Origin: Mycobacteriaceae bacterium
GTDB lineage: Bacteria > Pseudomonadota > Gammaproteobacteria > Burkholderiales > Burkholderiaceae_D
Direction of reading: 5' to 3'
NCBI GenBank assembly: GCA_903970145.1
Contig: CAJCHO010000087.1
Location: 1-64,000, forward strand
Length of the DNA stretch: 64,000 nucleotides
Shown here piece after piece: positions 1-8,445 of this stretch. The position numbers and the translations under genes are program-made. Position 1 is the stretch's first letter. Every line of letters begins with the position of its first letter. A model generated the notes under the pieces. It was not told where the DNA came from, ran no database searches, and saw only the letters and a program-made list of their open reading frames with translations.

Positions 1-88
1 CTTCAAAAACAGTTCGCAACAAACCAAGAAAGAAGGGAGGGCTAGAAAGATATCCACAACCTGAGTCATACTGCGCATCAAACAGGGT

Positions 89-132
89 GGGTCAAAATTC
101 GATGAAAAACCCGGGTCAGAATTGCGTGGAAA
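89..132. repeat. two imperfect 20-bp direct repeats, IS21-end-like
   Basis: Two 20-base units at 89-108 and 113-132, both starting GGGTCA, agree at 15 of 20 positions with a 24-base period. Short repeated GGGTCA-type blocks of this look are common at the termini of IS21-family elements, so this may be the edge or relic of one lying left of the window. No transposase is visible, so the family link is a guess. The rest of 1-298 holds no convincing gene. Confidence 0.35.
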
Positions 133-298
133 TCAACAAAGGCGTTCAAAGTAACCGCCTTTTTCACGCTCGGATTGGGAAGCGTTTCGGAAGGACTGAA
201 TGAGCGATGCAAAAGGCGTCATCTTTGCGGGCCGGGGCGTCGAAGTCCGCATTTTTGCACGTCGACCAACAAATGGCACCCCCGTACTTAAGCGCCGT

Positions 299-1513
299 CT
301 ATGCTGCCCTAAGCGGAACTATCTCGGCCCCCTTGGAAACTTGGCCGAGATAGTCAGCCCACGCTTGCATCATTTCGATTCGCTCTTCAAGAAATTGCGC
401 GCGATCATAAGCCGCCTGAACCTTATTCTCCTTGGCGTGCGCGAGCTGCATGTCGATGACCTCATGGCGATAGCGGAGCCTCTCCTTGATAGTCGTCATG
501 GCCAGCGCGCGGAAGCCGTGTCCGGTCATCCGCCCCTTGTAGCCCATGCGCTTGAGTGCGGCCAGGATCGCGCCGTTGCTCATGGGTCGTTCATGATTGC
601 GCTGATTCGGAAAAAGGAAGTCGTTGCGTCCCGTGATGTCCTGAAGTTCTCTTAGCGCGGCAACCGCTTGGCTGGAGAGGGGGACCCGATGCGGCCGCCG
701 CATCTTCATACGGGCTGCCGGAATGTCCCAAAGGCCGCCATCAAGGTCGAATTCCTTCCAGCGCGCCTCGATAAGCTCTGAGGTACGGACGAACGTGAGG
801 AGCATCAGTCTCATTGCAATCCGCGTCGGCGCAAACAAGCGCGCTTCGTTGCGATTCAACGCCCAGAGGAACGCGCCGAGGTCGTTGGGCTCGATAGCCG
901 CGAAATGGCCTGGCTTAACGGGTTTGAGCGCATCCTTCAAGTCCTGCGTCGGATCACGCTCGGAATGCCCGATAGCGACCGCGTAGCGGAAAACCTGCCC
1001 GATGACCTGCTTAAGTCGTCTCGTCATCTCCAATGCGCCACGACTCTCCACTTTTCGCAAGACGACGAGGACTTCCTTCGGCGTGATCGAGGCGATCTGT
1101 CTGGGTCCGAGGAAAGGGAACACGTCTTTCTCAAGGCGGTTTAGCTTGTCCGCCGCAGTCCTATCTTCCCATCCGTCGCGCTTATTCTCGTGCCATTCAC
1201 GGGCAATCGCCTCGAAGGTGTTTGCTGCGCTCAGCTTGTCAAGGAGCTTCTTTTCGTGCTTGGCCTGCGCTGGGTCGGCGCCGCCGCGAAGAATCTCCCG
1301 AGCGCGTTCGCGGCGCTTACGCGCCTCGTCAACCGACACCTCAGGATAGACGCCCAGAGCAAGCAGCTTTTCCTTTCCACCGAAGCGATATTTCAGGCGC
1401 CAGTATTTTGCTGCGTTGGGGCAGATCAGCAGGAACATCCCGCCACCATCCGCGATCTTGTAAGGGTTCGCTCGCGGCTTCGCGTTCTTGGCTTGAACGT
1501 TGGTCAGGGCCAT
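299..1513 (-). CDS. P4-type tyrosine site-specific integrase
   Basis: A 404-residue phage-integrase-family recombinase, about the usual length for P4/DUF4102 integrases. The N-terminal arm-binding domain (about 1-90) contains the typical KIADGGGMFL segment. A core-binding domain follows (about 98-180), then the catalytic domain (about 205-390). The catalytic set looks complete: Arg243 (FVRTSE), Lys270, His332-x-x-Arg335 (TGHGFRAL), His359 (LAHA) and nucleophile Tyr369 (AAYDRA). Its start lies 167 bases from the 3' end of a tRNA-Ser gene and it is transcribed away from it, the standard geometry for an element integrated at a tRNA. The element therefore extends left of the window. A GGAG about nine bases before the ATG supports the start. 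Confidence 0.93.
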   Translation of the reverse strand: MALTNVQAKNAKPRANPYKIADGGGMFLLICPNAAKYWRLKYRFGGKEKLLALGVYPEVSVDEARKRRERAREILRGGADPAQAKHEKKLLDKLSAANTFEAIAREWHENKRDGWEDRTAADKLNRLEKDVFPFLGPRQIASITPKEVLVVLRKVESRGALEMTRRLKQVIGQVFRYAVAIGHSERDPTQDLKDALKPVKPGHFAAIEPNDLGAFLWALNRNEARLFAPTRIAMRLMLLTFVRTSELIEARWKEFDLDGGLWDIPAARMKMRRPHRVPLSSQAVAALRELQDITGRNDFLFPNQRNHERPMSNGAILAALKRMGYKGRMTGHGFRALAMTTIKERLRYRHEVIDMQLAHAKENKVQAAYDRAQFLEERIEMMQAWADYLGQVSKGAEIVPLRAA

Positions 1514-1544
1514 TTGGGGGTATCTCCATCAGCGGGGAGTTGGC

Positions 1545-1567
1545 TTGTACCCCCATTTGTACCCCCA
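1545..1567. repeat. tandem 11-bp repeats upstream of integrase (candidate arm sites)
   Basis: TTGTACCCCCA occurs at 1545-1555 and again at 1557-1567, a 12-base period, and a related inverted block (TTTGGGGGTA) lies next to the integrase start near 1513-1522. Repeats of this type between a P4-type integrase and its attachment site fit arm-type integrase binding sites. The function is inferred from position and repetition. Confidence 0.5.
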
Positions 1568-1679
1568 GAATCGCCGGATGTCAAAAATGCGTTCTGGACT
1601 TTTTCAAACAAGAACCGGCATTCTTTATAGAAGAAATATGGGTTTCACGGACCTTACTGGATTTTCTTGGATGTGTCGT

Positions 1680-1770
1680 TGGCGGAGAGAGGGGGATTCG
1701 AACCCCCGATAGGCTATTAACCTATACACGCTTTCCAGGCGTGCGACTTAAACCGCTCATCCATCTCTCC
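1680..1770 (-). tRNA. tRNA-Ser (GGA)
   Basis: On the minus strand the sequence folds as a 91-base class II tRNA. The acceptor stem is GGAGAGA/TCTCTCC with discriminator G and an encoded CCA. The anticodon stem-loop CACGC-CTGGAAA-GCGTG gives anticodon GGA, there is a long variable arm, and the T-arm is GGGGGTTCGAATCCCCC. The 3' end faces the integrase, so it is the likely attachment site of the element to the left. Confidence 0.96.
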
Positions 1771-1828
1771 GCTGCACCCCGTACCGTTGCAGCAGAATTC
1801 GCTGCGACCGCCCTGATTGCGAGCGCGG

Positions 1829-1837
1829 ATTATAGCA
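1829..1837 (-). promoter_or_regulatory. extended -10 promoter element for tRNA-Ser
   Basis: The minus strand reads TGCTATAAT, a perfect -10 with the TGn extension, 59 bases upstream of the tRNA 5' end. The matching -35 hexamer is poor, as is common for extended -10 promoters. Confidence 0.55.
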
Positions 1838-1925
1838 AACCACACTGGGTGGTCGCCCGGATCAGAGTCTCCGCTCGGGTAAGTCAGGCGACGTTGATCG
1901 GATCCACGCCGGCGTATTTGCCCAA

Positions 1926-2924
1926 TCAGGGGTCGATCGGGCCTGGATCGGCCTGCGCATCGGCCACGGGGTCCGGTTCCGGGCCGGCGAACGAGAGCAT
2001 GCGATCTAGGATCGCTTCGCGCGTTGGCTTGTGATTCTGGCCACCCGAAGCCTCGATGGCAAATGAACTCATGACTACCCCGAGTTGCGTGCAGCGAAGT
2101 AGTGGCCAGTCGCGTACGAATCCGTGAAGGAATCCAGCGCGCAAGGCGTCGCCGCACCCGGTCGGATCGACAATTTCGCGCGGCGCGGCGATATCAACAT
2201 GGAAGTGGCCGGCGAGACTGTAGACGTCGACCCCCGCAGCGCCGCGTGTGACCGCGAGGAACTGTGTTTCGGAGATCATCCACGAGCACTCTTCGGCAGG
2301 TTGATCGAGATCCTCGGAGAGCTGGGCTGCCTCGTTGTCGTTTAGAAATACCCCCTCTGCGTGACGCAGCAGCTGCGCCAGGGGCATCGTCCCGTCGGCG
2401 TCGCCTGCGATGAAGGCCGGCAGCGCCTGGCCGGGATCAAAAAAGTAGGTCTTGCGTTCAGCATGTGCGCGCCGCGCCAGCCACGCCGTGGTTGTCGGAT
2501 CTTCAGGGGCAAGGTGCCAGAGTTCCGGGGTCTGCTCCGGGACCTTGGGCTTGACCCTCATCGCGCCCGGAGCGAAGGCCGCGATCTGATTGTTGACGCT
2601 GTCAGTAAGAATCCACGCGTGCGCCGTAGCCGCGTCGGGCACGCGGGTGAGGGTGCCTACGTCAAGGCTATGCCAGTCGAGGCGTCGCAGGTAGGAATCG
2701 GCATCCTCACCGACGCTGCCAATCAAGAGAGGTCCATCACCCAGTAGCGATGCGTTGTACGCGATATTTCCGCCGGTACCGCCGTACTCCTGCTTGTAGG
2801 AGTCAACGCCGAACACGACGTTCAGGCGGGCCTCGCCATCGCGCGGCATTTTGGTATGAAACTCGCCACGATGCAGGAGCACCGAATCGTATGCGAAAGA
2901 TCCCGACAAGAGATAGGTGTACAT
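1926..2924 (-). CDS. PfkB-family carbohydrate/nucleoside kinase
   Basis: A 332-residue ribokinase-fold kinase that should transfer phosphate from ATP to a sugar or nucleoside in the cytoplasm. Both family signatures are visible: the substrate-side GGTGGNIAYN near residue 48 and the C-terminal DPTGCGDALRAGF, whose Asp is the predicted catalytic base (the usual Ala between the two Gly is Cys here). The sequence resembles proteobacterial enzymes labelled adenosine kinase more than ribokinase or fructokinase, but the substrate cannot be fixed from sequence. It appears to be a single gene with its own promoter at 3062-3090. Confidence 0.85.
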   Translation of the reverse strand: MYTYLLSGSFAYDSVLLHRGEFHTKMPRDGEARLNVVFGVDSYKQEYGGTGGNIAYNASLLGDGPLLIGSVGEDADSYLRRLDWHSLDVGTLTRVPDAATAHAWILTDSVNNQIAAFAPGAMRVKPKVPEQTPELWHLAPEDPTTTAWLARRAHAERKTYFFDPGQALPAFIAGDADGTMPLAQLLRHAEGVFLNDNEAAQLSEDLDQPAEECSWMISETQFLAVTRGAAGVDVYSLAGHFHVDIAAPREIVDPTGCGDALRAGFLHGFVRDWPLLRCTQLGVVMSSFAIEASGGQNHKPTREAILDRMLSFAGPEPDPVADAQADPGPIDP

Positions 2925-3061
2925 CTGGTTCCCGTTCGTTGTCCGCTGCCAGTTTGCACAGGTCGGCGCGAATGCAAGCGTCAGCGCGTCGATTCGACCT
3001 CGTCAGGGATCTTTCGGCATTTTTTGCCGACATTCAATCGGTATCTGGGGAGGTGCCTGTA

Positions 3062-3090
3062 AGTATCTGAATAAAATAAACAATATTCAA
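3062..3090 (-). promoter_or_regulatory. sigma70-like promoter for the PfkB kinase gene
   Basis: The minus strand carries TTGAAT (3085-3090), 17 bases, then GATACT (3062-3067) in an AT-rich patch. A short hairpin CGGCA-T6-TGCCG (3015-3029) lies in the roughly 130-base leader before the start codon. No experimental support. Confidence 0.45.
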
Positions 3091-3099
3091 TCGCCCGAG

Positions 3100-4833
3100 C
3101 TAGCCCGTGATGCGCCGCAAGACGGCTCGGGTTGCCAGGCGCACGCGCTGCTTTAACGGGAATCGTTTGAAATTGGTTTTCAGGACACCCTGGGTGAACG
3201 CGGTGCGCTTGCTGTAGTCGATGATCACCTCGACGATCACCGGGTTTCCGGCCGCGGTAGTCTGCTGAGCTCGCTCGATCACGGCGGCGATATCGCTGCT
3301 GCTGTCGATGCGCTCAAAGCTTGCCCCGACCGCCAGCGCCACGGCTTCGATATTGACCGGTGCGAGCACTGTGCAGGCTTTGCGGTTGTAGGGCAATTGC
3401 TGAGCCTGTGCGATCTGCGAGAGCTCGCCATCGTTGAATACGAAGAAGATCACACCGAGGCGATAGGTGACCGCGGTGACGATCTCCATACAGGTCATGC
3501 GAAAGCAGCCATCCCCGACGATGCAGTGGACCTGCTGGCCGGGGCGCGCAAGTTTGGCCCCAATGGCCGCGGGTATCGAATATCCCATCGCATTGAAGTC
3601 CGTCGGAACGATGCCGGACCCGGGTGTCAGTATCGGATACAGCTCGGCAACCAGATAGGTATGGTTGCCATCGTCGACAACCGTGACGGAGTCGCGCGGC
3701 GCGCGCGCCCGCAAGGCATCGAAGAAGCGCGCCGGATTGACCCGTCCCTTGCTGTCATGGCCGTACCACTGCTGCCGGTATTGTTTCTTGTCGCGCGCGA
3801 TCTGCTCAATCAGCGTGCGTCGCTCGTCACTACCGTGACCCAGACCGGTCAGGGTGGCGAGCAAGGCCGGCACCGCGACGCGCGCATCGCAGGCAATACC
3901 GACCTTTGCGGGATAGTTGGCCGAGAGCACCTCGGGATTGATGTCGATATGCACCAGGTTCGCCGGCGTGCTCACACCAAAGCTGCCGGTCGCGATCTCC
4001 CCAAATCGGGTTCCGATGGCGAGCATCGCATCGCATTTGGCGAAGGCTTCGCGAGCCGCGGGCACGGCCGCTTCCCCGAAGCTGAATCCGACATGCAAAG
4101 GATGGTCGGCCGGAAAAACCGAGAAGCCCTGGAGCGTTGTCGCTACAGGAGCCTGGAGGTACTCGGCGATCTGGCGAATTTCGTTGGTCACCCCGCGCGC
4201 GCCCCAGCCAACAAAGATCCCCGGATGCTGGGCATTGCGCAAGAGATGCGCTGCAGCGAGAAGATCCGCTTGTAGAGGCAATTCGGCGCGCGCATCCTTG
4301 ATAAAGGGAGGCAACTCGCCGACCTCCTCGGGGATGAGCTGCAAGTTGACGGGAAGCTCGATGAACACTGGGCCGGGGTCGCCGCGCGTGGCGATGCGAT
4401 AGGCCTCAAATATGGTCGGCACAATCTCGGCGTGCGATTCAATTGCGAAAGTTGCCTTGGTCAAACCCTTCATGAACTGGTGCAAATCCATTTCATGGAG
4501 CTGGAACTTGAAGGGCAGATCGGTGCGAATGCCACCGCAAATAACAAGCATCGGCACGCCGTCGAGAAAAGCTTCGCCGATGCCGCTGGCCGCGTGAGTC
4601 AGGCCAGCTGCCGGGACCACGACCAGAGTGCCGATGCTCTCGGACAGCCGTGACAGGGCGTCGGCCATGAAGGCGCCGCCCCCTTCGTGGACCACCAGAA
4701 TGGGCGTGATCGTAGGGGAGTTATTGAGCTCGTCGTAGAGCTCCGTGTTCTGGACACCCGGAATACCGAAGGTGTGCTTCACGCCGATGGCTTCCAGGGC
4801 GTAACGGGCCAGCCATGCGCCGGTCTTTTTCAT
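3100..4833 (-). CDS. ThDP-dependent enzyme, acetolactate synthase-like
   Basis: A 577-residue enzyme of the pyruvate oxidase/decarboxylase superfamily with the three classic domains: pyrimidine-binding (about 1-165), central (about 190-320) and ThDP-binding (about 370-530). Glu50 in VVHEGGG is the conserved activating glutamate. The GDG (440-442) to Asn467 spacing is the Mg-ThDP motif. It differs from housekeeping IlvB in its basic C-terminal tail and in lacking a neighbouring IlvH regulatory subunit, so a catabolic 2-oxoacid or benzoylformate-like substrate is as likely as pyruvate. It lies 30 bases downstream of the FAD dehydrogenase and is probably co-transcribed with it. Confidence 0.82.
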   Translation of the reverse strand: MKKTGAWLARYALEAIGVKHTFGIPGVQNTELYDELNNSPTITPILVVHEGGGAFMADALSRLSESIGTLVVVPAAGLTHAASGIGEAFLDGVPMLVICGGIRTDLPFKFQLHEMDLHQFMKGLTKATFAIESHAEIVPTIFEAYRIATRGDPGPVFIELPVNLQLIPEEVGELPPFIKDARAELPLQADLLAAAHLLRNAQHPGIFVGWGARGVTNEIRQIAEYLQAPVATTLQGFSVFPADHPLHVGFSFGEAAVPAAREAFAKCDAMLAIGTRFGEIATGSFGVSTPANLVHIDINPEVLSANYPAKVGIACDARVAVPALLATLTGLGHGSDERRTLIEQIARDKKQYRQQWYGHDSKGRVNPARFFDALRARAPRDSVTVVDDGNHTYLVAELYPILTPGSGIVPTDFNAMGYSIPAAIGAKLARPGQQVHCIVGDGCFRMTCMEIVTAVTYRLGVIFFVFNDGELSQIAQAQQLPYNRKACTVLAPVNIEAVALAVGASFERIDSSSDIAAVIERAQQTTAAGNPVIVEVIIDYSKRTAFTQGVLKTNFKRFPLKQRVRLATRAVLRRITG

Positions 4834-4863
4834 TAACTATCTCCTCTTTCATTTCGTGCCACG

Positions 4864-6486
4864 CTAGCGTCCGAGCAACTGGCGACCAAGCAGGCTCGCC
4901 GCGGCGGCGCGCCCAGTCAGGATGCAGCCGCCTAAAAAAGTGCCTTCGAGCGCGCGCAAGCCATGCATGCCGCCACCACCGAAGCCGGCCGCCTCGCCAA
5001 TTGCGAACAGGCCGCTGATCGGCGCGCCATTCGCATCCAGCACGCGCGACTCCAGATCGGTCTCGATGCCGCCCAGACTCTTGCGACTGATGATCGACTC
5101 ACGGATGGCAATCAACGGCATGGCACGCGCATCGACGATTTTCTGGCGCTTGCAGGTGCGAATGCGATCCCCGGTGTAGGTGCGCAGATAGGCGATGCGA
5201 CGCAACTGTTCATCGTTCATCAGTGCGGGTTTGCGGTCAAGCTGGGAATCGTAGGTCGCAACCGCTGCGTTGACGCGTTCGAATTGCACCGCGTCGTCGC
5301 CCTGTATGGCGTTCATGCGCTCGACCAGCTCGGCAATGCTGGTTGCCACCACAAAATCCTGGCAACGCTCGGTGAGCGTTTTCACCAGCCAGCGATTGCC
5401 AATGACCTGGTCGCGCAGGAAGGCCAGCCAGTGACGCTCGCGGATCGAGGGGTTGAACTCCGCTCCGGAAACGGCCAATTCCTTCAAGGCGATGCGCCAG
5501 TTGAGTACCTGCCATGAATATTGGCGTTCGGTCGCGCAAATGCGCGTGACGAGTTCGCGGGTATCAAAACCGGTGATCAGTGGCTCAGGTCCGAAGCGCT
5601 CGCCTTGCCAGTCGAGCCAGAGCGCCGAGCGCGGCGGAACGAGGCTCAGTCCGTGATCCGGCTTGCGCGGCGCAAAATGACGCACCCCGGCGGCGTAGTT
5701 CCACATGCGCTCAAGGTGGGTGATCTGGGCACCGCAGCGTTGGGCTGCGTCATGCAGCGTGCCGTCGGCAAAGCGGTGGGAGCCATTGAGCAGGGTCTCG
5801 GGTGCGCGACCCCAGTCACTGTGCCAGTTGGCGCGCACACGCTCCAAAGAGCCGTTCATGCCGCCCGCGGCGATGAATGCGGCGGCTCCAAGAAACTCGA
5901 ACTCGCTGCCATCGGACTCACGGTGTCCCCGGCAGCCGACGACCGCGCCTGCCCGAGTGACCAGGGACTCGACCCGGCAGTCGCAGTGAATCTCGAGTAG
6001 CGCTTGCGCTCGGTGATTGATGAGCTGATCGAGCAGCACCGTGATCAGGCGCTCGCCCGTCCCCCAGACAACATGAAAGCGCGGTACCGAATTACCGGGA
6101 CGGTATTGGCCGCGCTCGACCCAGTTCGGTACGGGAAAGTAGCCGATGCCACGCGCCTTGAGCCATTCGTAGACCTGCTTGGTGCAATGGTCGACGTAGG
6201 CGCGTGCCCAGAGCCTTGGCCAACGCTCGGACTCGCCGAACTCTGCGAAGGCGCACCAGTCGGAATAGGCCAGCTCCGGTGAATCCTTGATGCCCACGCG
6301 CCGCTGCTCAGCGCTGTCGACGACGAACATCCCGCCAAAGGCCTCACGTGCAAGGCCGCCAAGATTGGCGCGAGCGTCGCGATCAACGAGCGTGACGGGA
6401 ATCCCGCCATCGAGCAATTCGATGGCAGCGCTGATGCCGGCTATGCCGGCGCCGACGATCACAACTCGCGAATCTTTTCCCCCCAC
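4864..6486 (-). CDS. FAD-binding dehydrogenase (flavocytochrome/ketosteroid-dehydrogenase-like)
   Basis: A 540-residue FAD_binding_2-type flavoprotein. The N-terminal Rossmann motif is VIVGAGIAGISAA (GxGxxG at 12-17) with Asp35 in the ribose-binding position, followed by the family GGLAREAFGG loop. The C-terminal GEAAGFGGGGMHGLRALEG segment is the second FAD contact. Relatives are annotated as FAD-binding dehydrogenases or 3-oxosteroid 1-dehydrogenase-like enzymes; the real substrate is unknown. It is first gene of a two-gene unit with the ThDP enzyme and is divergent from an AraC-type regulator 87 bases away, which probably controls it. Confidence 0.82.
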   Translation of the reverse strand: MGGKDSRVVIVGAGIAGISAAIELLDGGIPVTLVDRDARANLGGLAREAFGGMFVVDSAEQRRVGIKDSPELAYSDWCAFAEFGESERWPRLWARAYVDHCTKQVYEWLKARGIGYFPVPNWVERGQYRPGNSVPRFHVVWGTGERLITVLLDQLINHRAQALLEIHCDCRVESLVTRAGAVVGCRGHRESDGSEFEFLGAAAFIAAGGMNGSLERVRANWHSDWGRAPETLLNGSHRFADGTLHDAAQRCGAQITHLERMWNYAAGVRHFAPRKPDHGLSLVPPRSALWLDWQGERFGPEPLITGFDTRELVTRICATERQYSWQVLNWRIALKELAVSGAEFNPSIRERHWLAFLRDQVIGNRWLVKTLTERCQDFVVATSIAELVERMNAIQGDDAVQFERVNAAVATYDSQLDRKPALMNDEQLRRIAYLRTYTGDRIRTCKRQKIVDARAMPLIAIRESIISRKSLGGIETDLESRVLDANGAPISGLFAIGEAAGFGGGGMHGLRALEGTFLGGCILTGRAAAASLLGRQLLGR

Positions 6487-6573
6487 CCGACGGCCTCATG
6501 TTGCAGCGAAACTTGTGGGACCGACGATACCCCGTTACTCTTCTTCACCGATTGACCAAAGAGCCGTACTGAG

Positions 6574-7620
6574 TTGACTGCAAAGCCAAGCGCCTCCAAG
6601 AGCTGGGTCGATACGATTATCTCGGCAGCTTTGCGCATGGGAGTCGCGCGCGAAGATCTGCTGGCGCATGCAGCGCTTAACGAGGACATCCTCAGGCAGG
6701 GACGCCTCGCGATGGACGACGTGACACGTCTGTGGCGCGCTGCCGGCGAGCTGACGGGAGACCCCGGTTTCGGCTTAAAGGTCGGCACTTCGGTTGGTCC
6801 GGCCAGCTTTGATGTGGTCGGCTTTCTGGTCCTCTCGGCAGCGTCCCTGCGCGATGCGGTCGGCAAACTGCAGGCATTTCAGCGCCTGATCAGCGACGGT
6901 GGGCGCTTTCAGATCCTCGCTGGAGAAAAGGCGAGCTGGCTGATTTATCACCCCCAGCAGGGTGAACTTGCCTTTAGTCACCACCAGATCGAAGCCGTGC
7001 TCGCCTCTGTCGTGCATTTTTCGAGTTGGGTGATGGGGTCTGCCCTGACTCCACGGGGTGTGCAGTTCTCGCATGAGGCGCGCAGCCCGGCTGCTGCCTA
7101 CCGTGCTGTGTTTGGTGAGCAGGTGCTATTCGGTGGCGCTTATAACGGGCTATTGCTCGATGACGCGCTGCTTGACGCGCCCTTGCCAACGGCCGATGCG
7201 GCACTGGCCGCATTGCACGACCGCTATGCCCATGCACAGCTGGCCGAGTTGTCGGGTGAACTCGATCTTCCGGATCGGGTTCGGCAGTGGCTGCAGACGG
7301 CCTTACCTGCCGGCCGTGCCGAGCGACGCCTGGCGGCACGGCAATTTGGAATGAGCGAGCGCTCGCTCGCGCATCGCCTTCAGTGCTCGGATACGAGCTT
7401 TGTCGCACTCGTCGAGCAGACCCGCCGCGAATTGGCGCTTGAGTTACTTGGCGAGGGCGCGCTCGATCTCGCTGCGATCGCGGCGCGCCTTGGCTTTTCT
7501 GAGCCCAGCGCTTTTTGCCGTGCGTTTCGACGCTGGCAGGGCGTGAGTCCGCGACGCTGGCAGCGCGGCGCACGCTCGCGGGTTCGCGAAGAAGACGGAG
7601 TACGTGGGGGGCCGCGTTGA
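6574..7620 (+). CDS. AraC-family transcriptional regulator (OruR/ArgR-like)
   Basis: A 348-residue regulator with an N-terminal arabinose-binding-type effector domain of the PF12625 kind (about 20-205) and a C-terminal AraC DNA-binding domain (about 230-335). The second helix-turn-helix is recognisable in LAAIAARLGFSEPSAFCRAFRRWQGVSPRRW. The start used is TTG; an ATG at 6637 would trim 21 residues but would cut into the conserved N-terminus. It is divergent from the FAD-dehydrogenase/ThDP-enzyme operon and most likely activates it in response to the small-molecule substrate. Confidence 0.85.
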   Translation: MTAKPSASKSWVDTIISAALRMGVAREDLLAHAALNEDILRQGRLAMDDVTRLWRAAGELTGDPGFGLKVGTSVGPASFDVVGFLVLSAASLRDAVGKLQAFQRLISDGGRFQILAGEKASWLIYHPQQGELAFSHHQIEAVLASVVHFSSWVMGSALTPRGVQFSHEARSPAAAYRAVFGEQVLFGGAYNGLLLDDALLDAPLPTADAALAALHDRYAHAQLAELSGELDLPDRVRQWLQTALPAGRAERRLAARQFGMSERSLAHRLQCSDTSFVALVEQTRRELALELLGEGALDLAAIAARLGFSEPSAFCRAFRRWQGVSPRRWQRGARSRVREEDGVRGGPR

Positions 7621-7737
7621 TGGCCGGATCGCCCCCCATTTATGGCAGCCGCACCCCCCAAGCGCGCGGGCGTTTCTTGCAAGAATCGCAGAATTGCCAA
7701 AAGAGTCTGCAACGGACCCGGGCGCGTGGGTGAAATC

Positions 7738-8445
7738 ATGGGGGAGCGAGTGCCGATCGGCGAGTTAGTGCAGGCAGCAGGCCTGCGGCGCAGTAATTGC
7801 TTTGCGCCGCTGACCGCGCTTTGGCTTTTTTTCGTGAGCATAGCCGCGGGCACAGCGTGGGCCGCCGACGCCGGCCCTGGCGCTGCGCTCTTCGCGACCT
7901 GCACCGCCTGTCACGGTCAGCACGCGGAGGGCAACGCCAAGATCGGTGCACCCAACCTGACCGGCCAGCAGTCTGCTTATCTGATACGCCAGCTGGAGGC
8001 CTTTTCGAGCGGTCGGCGCGGCACTCAGACAGGCGACAATTTTGGCGCCGTGATGCGCGCGACGGCAGGGCTCTTGAAGACCGACGCCGATCGGGCTGCG
8101 GTGAGTTCATACATCGCAAGTTTGCCCATCGTGCCCGTGCCCACCGGGAGTGCTGGCGCCAAGGCAGATCTGGCGACCGGGCGAAACTACTTCAACGGCA
8201 TCTGCAGCAATTGCCACGGTAGTGATGGCAAGGGCAACGGCCCGCTCAGTGCGCCGCGCCTGGTCGGTCAGGATCGCACTTACATCCTGCGCCAGTACGC
8301 GGCTTTCAAGTCCGGCGCGCGTGGCGCGGATCCCGCTGATACCTATGGCGTGCAGATGCGATCCATGACCCGCGCGCTACCCGACGAGAGGACCGAGCAG
8401 GCGGTCTTTGATTATTTGTCGACGCTCGGTGGCCAGGGTGGCTAA
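7738..8445 (+). CDS. diheme class I cytochrome c (c4-like)
   Basis: Predicted periplasmic diheme electron carrier of 235 residues. A hydrophobic signal segment (about 22-42, ending AWA) precedes two homologous cytochrome c domains with heme sites CTACH (55-59) and CSNCH (156-160). Met106 and Met207 are the likely sixth ligands. The tandem-domain design matches cytochrome c4. ATG 7738 is preferred over in-frame starts further upstream because it puts the signal peptide near the N-terminus. It is first gene of a three-gene heme operon and would shuttle electrons to or from the MauG-like enzyme encoded next. Confidence 0.85.
   Translation: MGERVPIGELVQAAGLRRSNCFAPLTALWLFFVSIAAGTAWAADAGPGAALFATCTACHGQHAEGNAKIGAPNLTGQQSAYLIRQLEAFSSGRRGTQTGDNFGAVMRATAGLLKTDADRAAVSSYIASLPIVPVPTGSAGAKADLATGRNYFNGICSNCHGSDGKGNGPLSAPRLVGQDRTYILRQYAAFKSGARGADPADTYGVQMRSMTRALPDERTEQAVFDYLSTLGGQGG

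Noticed and set aside
200-655. Plus-strand reading frame with a fair ribosome site (GGAAGGA) before ATG 200
   Set aside because: After about 33 codons it runs antisense through the integrase gene and encodes no recognisable protein; a truncated gene tip cannot be excluded but is not supported.
1222-2034. Long plus-strand frame containing a GERGIRTPD peptide
   Set aside because: This peptide is a known artefact of translating the antisense strand of tRNA-Ser; the frame crosses the integrase, tRNA and kinase genes.
3397-4275. 292-codon plus-strand frame
   Set aside because: Antisense to the ThDP enzyme with intact catalytic motifs; explained by high GC content.
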